From contig PYJD01000043.1 in assembly GCA_003635315.1 (NCBI GenBank), positions 1-64,000 on the forward strand: 64,000 bases of DNA, given 5' to 3'. Source of the stretch: Candidatus Poribacteria bacterium. Its GTDB lineage: Bacteria > Poribacteria > WGA-4E > WGA-3G. Of this stretch, positions 27,555-36,088 are shown in pieces (the first letter of the stretch is position 1; every line of letters starts with the position of its first letter). The notes under the pieces were generated by a model. That model was given only the letters and a program-made list of their open reading frames with translations. It was not told the DNA's origin and made no database searches. Position numbers and translations under genes: made by a program.

Positions 27555-28859
27555 ATGAGAGAACATACCGTTGATGTGTGGGAGGCTTTTTTGGATTCAA
27601 TGGAAAATCGTGGGGTTTCACATAGTTGGGATGTGGATCCTGAGACGCAAAGGGATTTGATTGAATATTTCAAGATGAAAATTGATGCTGGTGTTGTGGA
27701 TGGTAGGACTGCTTTTCCAACAGATCTTATTTGGAATGAATATGTCTGGCGGTTTCCTGATGAAATGCGTGAAGAATTGACGGCGTATGCGAGACAGGTT
27801 TTTGAAACGGATGCTTATAACGGGGCTGCCGTGAAGTTCTTGGCAATTGTGACAGCGGGTGTGCCTTATGATTTTCCACCGGACGAGTTCTGGGTTCTGT
27901 ATGAGAAGGCTGTAGAATTGCTGCCACACGATGTGGATATTTGTTATTATGCTTTTGAGAATGCGAGTCTTGATATACTCTTTGAAGAGGGTATTGTTGC
28001 TCTTGAAAGGATGTTTGACCGGTATCGTGTCGGTGAGAAGCCGACTTTGTATCAGTGGTTATATCGGTGTTGTTACGACTATTTACATGTGATGTCCAGA
28101 CCTACAGATATCTATGAGCAACTTGATCGGGATGATCCTCTTTTCGATCGGTGGACAGCGGCGTTTCGGAAGATGCAGGAGGTGTTTGAAAGGCAGTTGG
28201 AGCATACGCCTGATCATTGGCATACAGTGCGGATGTTGGGTGAGATTCTTGAGGCGGTTGGTGATACCGATGGTGTGGAACGGGTATATAGAGAGGCACA
28301 AATAGTCTTCGAAAGTAAACTGGCACAGGATGAAAATGACTCTGAGGCGTTGTATGGGTTAGCGAATATTCATGAGAAGTTCGGGAATGCTGTGCTTGCG
28401 CGAGAATATAGGGTTCGTAAGAATCCGAGTTTGGGGTTTGAGGGTGTGGAGTTGCCTGATTTTCCATCTGGTACGGTTGATCTTGATGGTGAATCTATAT
28501 CGCTTTCGGATTATCGTGGTAAGGTTGTGTTGGTTGATTTCTGGGGGGTGTCGTGTGGTCCTTGTGTTGGTGAAATACCGCATATTCAATCTGTATACGA
28601 GAAATATAAGGCTCAGGGATTTGATGTGATTGGTGTGAGTCTTGACGTAGATGTTGATGTGTTGCGGGAGTTTAGTGCGAAGAAGGGTATTTCGTGGCGT
28701 CAGGTTCAGGATGATGGTGGTTTCGGTGGTGGTTTTGCGAAGCGTTATGGTATTCGTAGTCTGCCTACACCGTTTTTGGTTGGTCGTGATGGGAGGGTTA
28801 TTTCTACGAAGGCGCGTGGTCGCGTATTGGATACGCTTGTTTTGGAGGCTATTGGTTGA
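27555..28859 (+). CDS. Thioredoxin-fold TlpA/ResA-like protein with N-terminal helical repeat region
   Basis: 434 aa. Residues ~300-434 form a TlpA-like thioredoxin domain: LPDFPSGTVDLDGESISLSDY, GKVVLVDFWGVSCGPCVGEIP (redox CGPC), GISWRQVQDD, YGIRSLPTPFLVGRDGRVI with the cis-Pro. The first ~290 residues are alpha-helical, TPR/HAT-like (FETDAYNGAAVKFLAIVTAG, LEHTPDHWHTVRMLGEILEA, DSEALYGLANIHEKFGNAVL). No signal peptide, unusual for TlpA proteins, so a cytoplasmic thiol-disulfide role is likely. Start supported by GGAGG 7 bp upstream. Confidence 0.85.
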   Translation: MREHTVDVWEAFLDSMENRGVSHSWDVDPETQRDLIEYFKMKIDAGVVDGRTAFPTDLIWNEYVWRFPDEMREELTAYARQVFETDAYNGAAVKFLAIVTAGVPYDFPPDEFWVLYEKAVELLPHDVDICYYAFENASLDILFEEGIVALERMFDRYRVGEKPTLYQWLYRCCYDYLHVMSRPTDIYEQLDRDDPLFDRWTAAFRKMQEVFERQLEHTPDHWHTVRMLGEILEAVGDTDGVERVYREAQIVFESKLAQDENDSEALYGLANIHEKFGNAVLAREYRVRKNPSLGFEGVELPDFPSGTVDLDGESISLSDYRGKVVLVDFWGVSCGPCVGEIPHIQSVYEKYKAQGFDVIGVSLDVDVDVLREFSAKKGISWRQVQDDGGFGGGFAKRYGIRSLPTPFLVGRDGRVISTKARGRVLDTLVLEAIG

Positions 28860-28905
28860 TTGGAAGGGTGGAAGAAGATTGGAAGGGTGGATGGATGGAA
28901 GAGGT
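28860..28905. repeat. GGAAGG/ATTGGAAG microsatellite-like tract after a stop codon
   Basis: Starts at the TGA of the TlpA-like gene: TTGGAAGGGTGGAAGAAGATT, GGAAGGGTGGATGGATGGAAG. Similar tracts directly follow two other genes (33482 and 35150). Confidence 0.6.
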
Positions 28906-29030
28906 TTTTGTCAGAATTGCCAAATCAACGCCGAATCCGCGTATGGAATTCGTCGGATTACGCGGATAAGAGGTTTGGGATGGATTCGACGTGATTGGAA
29001 TCCACCCCAGCCTGGGAAGTCTGGTGTTTT

Positions 29031-29375
29031 TTATTTTTCCTGTGTTTCTACTTCTTGTAGAAATGAATCAATGCTGGATGTTTGGACTGCTTTGCGATGT
29101 AGCTCTGATAAACGATCAAGGTCTTGAATGGGTTCAAGGATTTCAGCTACGGGTTCCGTATCACTCAACGGAAAACGTTCTGTAAGAATAGATAGAATGT
29201 TCTTTATACAGTTTTGAAGTGCCCCTTGTTCAATGCCCCGTTCAATGCCGCGCTGCATGATGATTTCGTAAAAAGGAGATTCTTGCATCATTCCCTCCGA
29301 TATTAGTTTCTGAAAAAGGATGGACGAAGGTTTTTTGTTTGATTGATTATATATTGTTGGGTTGTATGTTGTCAA
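29031..29375 (-). pseudogene. Truncated copy of the Rpn-like nuclease gene
   Basis: The frame encodes the C-terminal ~95 residues of the protein at 21731-22612 with few changes (FQKLISEGMMQESPFYEIIM ... DLDRLSELHRKAVQTSS) but the nuclease domain is absent. The upstream flank (~29330-29400) still matches the promoter/upstream DNA of the full-length gene, so this looks like an internal deletion of about 600 bp rather than a partial transposition. A duplicated IERG(IEQG) expands the tail by four residues. Confidence 0.75.
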
Positions 29376-29559
29376 GTTAATCAGTGTTAGTTTTTGGGGT
29401 GTCTGAATCGGGGTTTGTGGGGATTACGCGGATTACGCGGATAAGAGGAATTTCATCTGTCAGAATTGTTTGTTAGGGAGGTTTAGGTTCGGTTTATGAA
29501 GATTAATTTATTCATTCGGTAATATACGGGCGTGGCTTTTTATATTTAATTTGGTCGTC

Positions 29560-30005
29560 CCTACGATAACGAGAGGAAGATTGGGATTGGAATCCGTTCC
29601 TGAAGAATCGGGGATCGGAATCCCTCCTACAGAAGATCGGGGATCGGAATCCCCTCCTACAGAAGATCGGGGATCGGAATCCCTCCTACAGAAGATCGGG
29701 GATCGGAATCCCTTCCTACAGAAGATCGGGGATCGGAATCCCTCCTACAGAAGATCGGGGATCGGAATCCCTCCTACAGAAGATCGGGGATCGGAATCCC
29801 CTCCTACAGAAGAGGGGTTTTGTCCTGAAGATTACTTTGGTTGCCCCTACGATAACGAGAGAAGGATTGGGATTGGAATCCGTTCCTGAAGAATCGGGGA
29901 TCGGAATCCCTCCTACAGAAGATCGGGGATTGGAATCCGTTCCTGAAGAATCGGGGATCGGAATCCCCTCCTACAGAAGAGGGGTTTTGTTCAGAAGATT
30001 AATTT
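29560..30005. repeat. Array of ~12 GATCGGGGATCGGAATCCC-type hairpin repeats
   Basis: Units of 27-29 bp (GATCGGGGATCGGAATCCC then CTCCTACAGAA) repeat seven times from ~29610 to 29810, then again around 29880-29990, interleaved with ATTGGAATCCGTTCCTGAAGA units and CCCCTACGATAACGAGA spacers. Each holds the GGGGAT-N4-ATCCCC stem, with GTAGG on the minus strand. Confidence 0.9.
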
Positions 30006-30113
30006 GGCCGCCCCTACGAACGTTCTTATGGGATGGATTACCTAAATATTTATTTATTCCTCATCAAACCGAACCTACCATGTTTGGGAAAATGGATGAA
30101 AATAAGTTGATGT

Positions 30114-32387
30114 TTAATAGCGGCTTAGGAGTTCTATGCCCCAGAAACGGGGTTCGTTGGTGTAGCCGGTTAGGTTGTTGAAATCTATGCCACCTGTGGG
30201 GGATGTGTCGTTGAGTATGTTCCTTCCGATGATGGCGATCTCTGAGTATGCATGGGGGAATTGGAGTGCGAGTCGGATACCACCTTCGACGAGTGAATCA
30301 TCGCTATATTCCACAGAATCGTATAGGAAGAAGTGGACTCGGCTACGATATGACCAGTCTGTGGATGCGATAAACCGGTAACCTGCTGGAAGCTTGATAA
30401 GATAGCTTGCTTCCGCATCTGCAATCCATGCGGGTGCTTGTGGTAAAGTGTTTCCGTCAATAGAGTAAGTATTCTTGACCGATCCGACCGGGTTAAGCAC
30501 TGTACATGGTGCGCCGCATCCTTGTATTGCTAAGTTTGGATCATCAATGCGTGTGTGGTTATAACTGAATCCTGTTGTTATTGCGAATGCGTAGGTTGGG
30601 TTGAAAGCAATTTCTACCTCGACGCCGCGTCCAATTGTGTTTTCAGCGTTTACCAATCGATTGAAATTCGCCTCTCCGCCGACAGCAGTGAGTTGTTGAT
30701 TTTGCATAGTGTAGTTGAATACAGCAAGATTGAGGTGTAATCTTTGTTGCCATAGCCGCATCTTTGTACCGATTTCAACAGAATGGATGGTTTCTGTATC
30801 AGCTATGGTAACTTCGTTTCCGAATAGCAGGCGTCCTTGAATGCTGGGTGCTCGGAATCCACGTGCAGCCCGTAGATATGTCTGCATGTTTGCGTTGATC
30901 TTATATCTTAGGCTTAGGTCTCCACTCCATACCGTATCTTGTGGGTTTTTATGAATGGGACCGAGTTTTCCAGCTTCTGTAACTGCGGGTGCTTGGTCTC
31001 GCCATGCGGTGTAGTTTTTTAGATCATTTGAGAGTCGTATGCCTGCCCCTAATTCCAGAGGATCGAACAGTTGGTATGTAAGTGATGCAAATGCTGCACT
31101 TGCTGTAGCTGTTTGTTCTTGTCTTACGAATCCATCCAAAGTGCCCCCCGCCAAAGTATTGTAATTGAAATCCTCCATCTCGACGAATTCATGGAAGTAG
31201 TATAGTCCGAAGAGATATGTGAAGGGTAGGTTTTCCGGACTCATGAATCTGAGTTCTTGACTAATCTGTCGTAGGGTTGGAATTCCGGATGCGGTTTCGG
31301 AAGGGAACGGTATGTTGCCCGGACCGCTTGGTTGATCTGTTAGGAACGCTGCCCCGTATCCGCCATCTATATCTCCCCGTGAAAAGGTGGTAAGACTTTC
31401 TATGCCTGTGAGTGAAATGAGTTGGTGGTTTCCGAGATCATAGCTGATTTGTAGCGCTATACCGAGTGATTGTAGAGTTTGCTCATTTTGCCCGTCTTGC
31501 GAGACGTTTTTTCTATCAAAGTCGTCTATCAATCCCCCGTCTTTTTGTTTGAGTATGTTTGCGCGAAAGATGCGTGCTGTGCCGTCAAGATCGCGTGCGT
31601 GGAGTTTGAGCCATGCTTCCAATTCTGGTGTTGGTGTCCATAATAGTTGTATTCGTGAGGCAATATCGCGGTGTCCTCCCAATGCCTTTTCTTCGTTAGT
31701 GTGTTGGTTGTCTACCCAATCACTGCGTGTTTGGACAATTCCAGAGATGCGTGCCAATAGGATGTGTGGGATGAAAGATATGGATATGCCACTTTCAAAA
31801 TTTGTTGTGTTTAGGCTGCCGTAATTCACCCGGCTAAATCCTTCAGATTCGTGTGTTGGACGTACGGATTCAAATTTCACCGCGCCGGCAGGTGTATTGC
31901 GTCCGAATAGTGTGCCTTGTGGTCCCCGGACGACTTCGATTCGATCTAAGTCGAATGCCGGGTAGCCTTTTAGTAATGGGTTTTCCAATACGACTCCGTC
32001 GTATAGCACTGAGACGGGTTGTGATGCATTTAGGTCAAAGTCAGTATTGCCGAGCCCTCGTATATAGAAGCGGGGAAAGACGCGACCGAAGGATGATTCC
32101 ATTTGTAGACTGGGTGTTCTGTTGGATAGAAATCGTAGGTCTAACCCGGATGCGCGTATTGCATTGGATTTATCGCCACGTATTGTGGAAACGGATAGGG
32201 GAACGTTAAAGGGTTGTTGTGTTCTTTTTTGTGCGGTGATGACGACTTCTTCTAATGTATAGATTTCGTCTGTGTTTTCGTTTGCGATGGCGGTAACGGA
32301 TATGATTAGTATTGCTGAGATGTATATAATGTAGCGTTGTTTGGGTAAGGTCATTTTAGTTGTGGTGAGAAGTTGTTTTAATATCAT
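30114..32387 (-). CDS. TonB-dependent outer-membrane receptor
   Basis: 757 aa from ATG 32387 (GGAG 7 bp upstream; a TTG at 32402 is less likely). A signal peptide (YIIYISAILIISVTAIANE) is followed by a TonB-box-like EEVVITAQKR and a plug domain (VSVLYDGVVLENP, DLDRIEVVRGPQGTLFGRN, GAVKFESVRPT), then a beta-barrel with alternating strands ending in aromatic RY. It should import a siderophore, vitamin or glycan across the outer membrane using TonB/ExbBD. An ECF sigma factor gene lies divergently 500 bp away. The receptor body shows no ligand-specific motif I can name. Confidence 0.93.
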   Translation of the reverse strand: MILKQLLTTTKMTLPKQRYIIYISAILIISVTAIANENTDEIYTLEEVVITAQKRTQQPFNVPLSVSTIRGDKSNAIRASGLDLRFLSNRTPSLQMESSFGRVFPRFYIRGLGNTDFDLNASQPVSVLYDGVVLENPLLKGYPAFDLDRIEVVRGPQGTLFGRNTPAGAVKFESVRPTHESEGFSRVNYGSLNTTNFESGISISFIPHILLARISGIVQTRSDWVDNQHTNEEKALGGHRDIASRIQLLWTPTPELEAWLKLHARDLDGTARIFRANILKQKDGGLIDDFDRKNVSQDGQNEQTLQSLGIALQISYDLGNHQLISLTGIESLTTFSRGDIDGGYGAAFLTDQPSGPGNIPFPSETASGIPTLRQISQELRFMSPENLPFTYLFGLYYFHEFVEMEDFNYNTLAGGTLDGFVRQEQTATASAAFASLTYQLFDPLELGAGIRLSNDLKNYTAWRDQAPAVTEAGKLGPIHKNPQDTVWSGDLSLRYKINANMQTYLRAARGFRAPSIQGRLLFGNEVTIADTETIHSVEIGTKMRLWQQRLHLNLAVFNYTMQNQQLTAVGGEANFNRLVNAENTIGRGVEVEIAFNPTYAFAITTGFSYNHTRIDDPNLAIQGCGAPCTVLNPVGSVKNTYSIDGNTLPQAPAWIADAEASYLIKLPAGYRFIASTDWSYRSRVHFFLYDSVEYSDDSLVEGGIRLALQFPHAYSEIAIIGRNILNDTSPTGGIDFNNLTGYTNEPRFWGIELLSRY

Positions 32388-32402
32388 TTGAGATCTCCAC
32401 AA

Positions 32403-32876
32403 AAATTCTATTTACGATAATTAGTGACGTGTTTTTGATAGGAAAAGGGTGCATAATCTGCATTAATACTACAATATTTATTATCTTTTAAGATTCCCTA
32501 ATGTCAGAATGTAGGTCATTAAACTGGAGAAATGGAGTATCCGTCTTTTTCTATATCGTTTTGTGCTTCTTCCTCATCGACTATCGGTATTTTATCCCAT
32601 ATTTTTTCCAGTATAGCATAAGTTATTTAGATAATCAAATTGAGTCGGATTATTTGTCTGAATCGCGGAAAGCGCGGATCACGCGGATGAACGTGGATAA
32701 GAGGGTTTTCTACAGGTTCTCTTGCATTGGATAGAATGCTTTGGGTGGAATGGGTGGATAAAAGAGGGTATACTGGAATGCATGTCATTGATGTAACCTT
32801 TTTATATGAATTACATTCTTACTTTTAGTGATAGTGAAGACACAAACTGAAAGTTTGTGCTACAAAAAGAGGATTT
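32403..32876. other. 474-bp divergent intergenic region between TonB receptor and ECF sigma genes
   Basis: Holds a TCTGAATCGCGGAAAGCGCG/GTGGATAAGAGG repeat (~32660-32705) and a CACAAACTGAAAGTTTG hairpin (CAAACT/AGTTTG) followed by TGCTACAAAAAGAGG at ~32841. I see no riboswitch and no consensus promoter for the receptor. Confidence 0.45.
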
Positions 32877-32882
32877 GTGGTT

Positions 32883-33479
32883 ATGGATGAATTTCGTGAT
32901 GATGAATTAGTGCATCAGAATTTAGATGATGCGGATGCGGGTGCATTTGAAATCCTATATCACAGATATGAAGGTCCTTTGCTGAGTTTTTTCTACCGGC
33001 GTGTGAATAATTGGGAGACGGCGCAGGATCTTGTGCAGGAGACGTTCATCAAGGTGCACCAGAATCTGGACAGTTTGAAGAATCCGAAGAGTTTTTCAAG
33101 TTGGCTTTTTAGTATTGCGTATCAACTTGTTGCTGCGCATTTTCGTGAAGCTCAAAGAAAATTGGAAACGGCTTCTTTGGATGGGAATCCAGAGGCGCAT
33201 TTGGTGGATCTTGAACATCGGTCTCCTATTTATCGTATTATCGGTAAGGAGCAGATGGAGATTGTTACGTCTTTGGTTAAACGTTTACCGAAGTCTGAAC
33301 AGGAGGTTTTTGCGTTGAAGCTTGCGTACCCGAAGATGATGCTTGAGGAGATTGCGGATCGATTGGATATTGCGTTGTCTGCGACGAAGGTTCGTATGTA
33401 TCGTGCGAAGAAGAAGATTGTTGGTTGGATGAAAACGGAGTATCCTGGTGAATTTGATCATATTTTTGGTGGGAAGTAG
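32883..33479 (+). CDS. ECF-type RNA polymerase sigma factor
   Basis: 198 aa from ATG 32883 (GAGGA 9 bp upstream; the GTG two codons earlier sits too close to it). Sigma region 2 is seen in AFEILYHRYEGPLLSFFYRR and AQDLVQETFIKVHQNL; region 4 in LPKSEQEVFALKLAYPKMML followed by EEIADRLDIALSATKVRMYRAKKKI (HTH). No anti-sigma gene is adjacent. Divergent placement next to a TonB-dependent receptor recalls FecI/FecA-type pairs, but the receptor lacks a clear N-terminal signalling domain, so this link is weak. Confidence 0.9.
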   Translation: MDEFRDDELVHQNLDDADAGAFEILYHRYEGPLLSFFYRRVNNWETAQDLVQETFIKVHQNLDSLKNPKSFSSWLFSIAYQLVAAHFREAQRKLETASLDGNPEAHLVDLEHRSPIYRIIGKEQMEIVTSLVKRLPKSEQEVFALKLAYPKMMLEEIADRLDIALSATKVRMYRAKKKIVGWMKTEYPGEFDHIFGGK

Positions 33480-33552
33480 GGAGATTGGAAGAGTGGAAGG
33501 TTGGAATTTTCCCTTGAATATTCTACCATTTCAAATACGCTTATAAGAGTAT

Positions 33553-33632
33553 TAGCCCCATCGGGGCGGAATGTGTGTAGAAAACGTGTAATAAAATTAG
33601 TGTTAGCCCCATCGGGGCGAAAGGTGTATAAT
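33553..33632. repeat. Two GCCCC-ATC-GGGGC REP-like hairpins upstream of the IS200-like gene
   Basis: Copies at ~33556 and ~33604: TTAGCCCCATCGGGGC followed by a tail GGAATGTGTGTAG or GAAAGGTGTATAA. The inverted form of the same element lies immediately downstream of the transposase gene. Confidence 0.8.
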
Positions 33633-33651
33633 TTTTATATATAATATCATT

Positions 33652-34125
33652 ATGGCAAATACCTATACTCAACTTTATATCCATATTGTCTTTGCAGTCA
33701 AAGGAAGACAACGTCTAATACCGAAAGAACATAAAGAGGCATTACATCAATATATAACCCGCATAATTACAAACAAGAAACAGACTGTGATTCGGATTAA
33801 TTCAATGCCGGATCATATCCACATCTTTATTGGTCTGACTCCTGATATTGCCCTATCCGATTTGGTGAGAGATATTAAGGCAAATTCAACAAAATTTATG
33901 AATAATAACGATTGGGTTGTTGGAAGATTTGAATGGCAAACGGGTTTTTCAGCGTTTTCGTATTCACGTTCTCAGATTGATGATGTTGTTCAGTATATCA
34001 AGAATCAAGAAATACATCATAAGCGTATGACGTTCCAAGAAGAATATCTTGAGTTTTTGAAGCGTTTTGATGTGTCGTATGATCCGAAATATGTCTTTGA
34101 CCCAGATGATGACACAGAGACTTAA
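33652..34125 (+). CDS. tnpA: IS200/IS605-family HUH tyrosine transposase (TnpA)
   Basis: 157 aa, full length for IS200 TnpA. HUH motif in NSMPDHIHIFIGL, catalytic Tyr in the helix RSQIDDVVQYIKNQEIHHK, and the start NTYTQLYIHIVFAVKGRQ typical of Y1 transposases. It cuts and joins single-stranded DNA at hairpin ends. No tnpB/iscB companion is present. It is bracketed by inverted copies of a GCCCC-N3-GGGGC-GAAAGGTGTAT element, likely its ends or its REP-like dependants. Confidence 0.92.
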   Translation: MANTYTQLYIHIVFAVKGRQRLIPKEHKEALHQYITRIITNKKQTVIRINSMPDHIHIFIGLTPDIALSDLVRDIKANSTKFMNNNDWVVGRFEWQTGFSAFSYSRSQIDDVVQYIKNQEIHHKRMTFQEEYLEFLKRFDVSYDPKYVFDPDDDTET

Positions 34126-34345
34126 TACACCTTTCGCCCCTCTGGGGCTTTTCTCTGTGTGATATACGTTTTCTACAAACCTTTCGCCCCTCTGGGGCTT
34201 TTCTGCTTGCCATCGGGGTTTTCTACACACCTTTCGCCCGAATCAACGCCGAATCCGCGTGCCGAATCCGCGTATGGCATTCGTCGGGGGCTTTTCTCTG
34301 TGTGATAGATGTTTTCTATGTACCTTTCGCGCCTCTGGTACTATT
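34124..34345. repeat. Inverted REP-like hairpins downstream of the IS200-like gene
   Basis: Copies at ~34127 and ~34176 read CACCTTTCGCCCCTCTGGGGC, the reverse complement of the upstream elements; two decayed copies follow (~34233, ~34320), one interrupted by a GAATCCGCGTATGGCATTCG-type repeat. Confidence 0.8.
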
Positions 34346-34420
34346 TTATTTGTAATCTAACATTTTTACGTAACCTTTTTTGGTGTTTGGCATTCTGATT
34401 GTTGTATAAGGAGGATATGC

Positions 34421-35137
34421 ATGGTTCCGAATGATGTGAAGGAATTACTTAAATCATTGATCGCGGAAGAGAGGCTGCCGATTGATGTCGTTAATGTAAC
34501 ACCGATCGAGAATTATTCGATGTCCTCGGATCATACGACGGAGTGCCGTATTAAGGATGTTATTCATCAGTGGAATGCTGTGAGTAAAGTGGATTCTCGT
34601 TCTTCTGGCAAAACGGAGATTATGCAGTTCTATACGAAAACGGATGTTTCTTCTGCTGGTAAAGAGTTGTTGGAGTCCTTAGATGTTGAATTATTGCTTG
34701 AATCGCTTATTGCTGAACGTCAACTCCAGGTGGGTTATTCAGATCGGGGGTTTCGATTGGCTACTTTAGCAGAGAAGGATGCATCGCGGTATCCTGTTAA
34801 GATTCTTCATGGGGGTATTCGGTTTGAGAAACGTATGGGAGCTGAGGTGCGTTCATCGGATCTTGTGGGTGTTGTTGGTCGGTTTGAGGCGATATTAAAG
34901 GAGAAAAGCACGAAGGCGAAATTGTTTCATCGTGGGTTTAAGTTGGTGAAGACTTCTGATGATAATCTTCCGTTGGCAGAGATCAAAAAGATTGCGGATG
35001 AAATCGTTGATCGGTTGGGTATTAATTATGTTTTGGATTCGTATAATAAACCTGTGTCTGAGGATGTGTATAATTCGACGGATTGTACGAGTGCGAAGAT
35101 TTGTGTGTCTTTGTGGCGGTTCCCACGGAAAATATAG
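34421..35137 (+). CDS. Hypothetical protein with two related N-terminal and middle segments
   Basis: 238 aa, no family recognised. A perfect AAGGAGG lies 7 bp before the ATG. The segments ELLKSLIAEERLPIDVV (residues ~8-24) and LLLESLIAERQLQVGY (~90-106) are similar, suggesting an internal duplication of a ~80-residue unit; a third weaker match (FEAILKEKSTKAKLFHRGFK) follows. The protein is soluble, with no signal peptide or membrane segment. The repeats after its stop codon (GGAAG tract) match those after two neighbouring genes. Confidence 0.65.
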   Translation: MVPNDVKELLKSLIAEERLPIDVVNVTPIENYSMSSDHTTECRIKDVIHQWNAVSKVDSRSSGKTEIMQFYTKTDVSSAGKELLESLDVELLLESLIAERQLQVGYSDRGFRLATLAEKDASRYPVKILHGGIRFEKRMGAEVRSSDLVGVVGRFEAILKEKSTKAKLFHRGFKLVKTSDDNLPLAEIKKIADEIVDRLGINYVLDSYNKPVSEDVYNSTDCTSAKICVSLWRFPRKI

Positions 35138-35222
35138 GTTCGGTAAGAAGATTGGAAGAATGGAAGATTGGAAGAGTGGAAGGTTGGAGGAATGGAAGGA
35201 TGGAAGGTTGGAAGGTTGGCAT
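35138..35222. repeat. GGAAGRTTGGAAG tract after the hypothetical gene
   Basis: About 75 bp of imperfect 8-10-bp units (AGATTGGAAGAATGGAAG, ATTGGAAGAGTGGAAGG, TTGGAGGAATGG) begin 15 bp past the stop codon. Confidence 0.65.
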
Positions 35223-35275
35223 ATAAAAAGACTATTTACAAACATACAAGTTACGTGTAAAATGGAGTATAATAA

Positions 35276-35533
35276 ATGACATATGTAATCTGTGAACCGT
35301 GTATTGATGTAAAAGATCATGCCTGTGCTGAGGTGTGTCCAGTTGAATGTATACACCCGATGCGTGATGAGGAGGCGTTTGAAGAGGTAGAGATGCTTTA
35401 TATTGACCCTGAGGAGTGTATTGATTGTGATGTGTGTGTCGCGGAATGCCCCGTTGAGGCAATCTTCATGGATCAGGATGTTCCTGAAGAGTGGGAGCAT
35501 TTCATAGAAATTAATGCGGATTATTTTAGATAA
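35276..35533 (+). CDS. 7Fe ferredoxin ([3Fe-4S][4Fe-4S]), copy 1
   Basis: 85 aa. CEPCIDVKDHACAEVCPVEC supplies the first-cluster cysteines and CIDCDVCVAECPVEAI the CxxCxxCxxxCP second set; the CIDV in place of CIxC and the C-terminal PEEWEHFIEINADYF are those of FdxA/FdxC-type 7Fe ferredoxins of actinobacteria and Thermus. Low-potential electron carrier in the cytoplasm. Tandem with a second copy 130 bp downstream. Confidence 0.92.
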   Translation: MTYVICEPCIDVKDHACAEVCPVECIHPMRDEEAFEEVEMLYIDPEECIDCDVCVAECPVEAIFMDQDVPEEWEHFIEINADYFR

Positions 35534-35568
35534 TTCCATATTTAATTGACAAATTGTCATAACATATT

Positions 35569-35645
35569 GTAGGTCGGGTTGAGGTACGAAACCCGACATG
35601 ACAGAATAAAAAGTCGGGTTTCGCTATCGCTTCTACCCGACTTAC
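35569..35645. repeat. Inverted pair of GTAGGTCGGGT...AACCCGAC hairpins
   Basis: GTAGGTCGGGTTGAGGTACG/AAACCCGAC at 35569 and its reverse complement form (GTCGGGTTTCGC...ACCCGACTTAC) at ~35612, together forming a large hairpin between the two ferredoxin genes. Confidence 0.8.
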
Positions 35646-35666
35646 GAAAGAAAGGAGATTACTCAA

Positions 35667-35930
35667 ATGACGTATGTGATTTGTGAACCTTGCATTGACG
35701 AGAAAGATAGTTCTTGTGTTGATGTGTGTCCAGTCGATTGCATTCATCCTCATCCAACGGATGCGGAGGATGAGTTTGAAGAGGTTGAAATGTTGTACAT
35801 TGATCCTGAAGAATGCATTGATTGTGGTGTGTGTGAACCGGAATGTCCTGTAGAGGCTATCTTTATGGAAGAAGATGTTCCTGAAGAGTGGGAACATTTT
35901 ATTGAGATCAATGCTGCGTATTTTGAATAA
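35667..35930 (+). CDS. 7Fe ferredoxin ([3Fe-4S][4Fe-4S]), copy 2
   Basis: 87 aa, paralogue of the preceding gene with the same Cys spacing (CEPCIDEKDSSCVDVCPVDC; CIDCGVCEPECPVEAI) and tail (PEEWEHFIEINAAYF). It has a two-residue longer acidic linker (HPHPTDAEDEFEEVE). GGAG 9 bp upstream. Followed by a strong terminator. Confidence 0.92.
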   Translation: MTYVICEPCIDEKDSSCVDVCPVDCIHPHPTDAEDEFEEVEMLYIDPEECIDCGVCEPECPVEAIFMEEDVPEEWEHFIEINAAYFE

Positions 35931-35952
35931 TTAGCAGTTTGTTTATATTATT

Positions 35953-35998
35953 AAAGGCGTTATCCGCATTTTTGTTTGGATAACGCCTTTATTATTTT
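35953..35998 (+). terminator. Intrinsic terminator after the ferredoxin pair
   Basis: 13-bp perfect stem AAAGGCGTTATCC / GGATAACGCCTTT, 12-nt loop, then ATTATTTT. Confidence 0.85.
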
Positions 35999-36007
35999 AA
36001 ATGAAGA

Positions 36008-36082
36008 TACCCCCGACGAGATTTGAACTCGTGTCGCCGCCGTGAAAGGGCGGTGTCCTTGGCCAGGCTAGACGACGGGGGC
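36008..36082 (-). tRNA. tRNA-Glu(TTC)
   Basis: 75-nt cloverleaf: acceptor GCCCCCG with CGGGGGT, anticodon stem CCGCC/GGCGG around CTTTCAC (anticodon TTC), T arm ACGAG-TTCAAAT-CTCGT. CCA is not encoded. Confidence 0.93.
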
Positions 36083-36088
36083 ATAATT

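Noticed and set aside
29560-30005. CRISPR array
   Set aside because: Units are adjacent with short, near-identical spacers and carry hairpins with a GTAGG head; no unique spacers and no cas genes.
29551-30181. Plus-strand frames with GIGIPPTEDRGSES repeats
   Set aside because: Repeat-array translation, as above.
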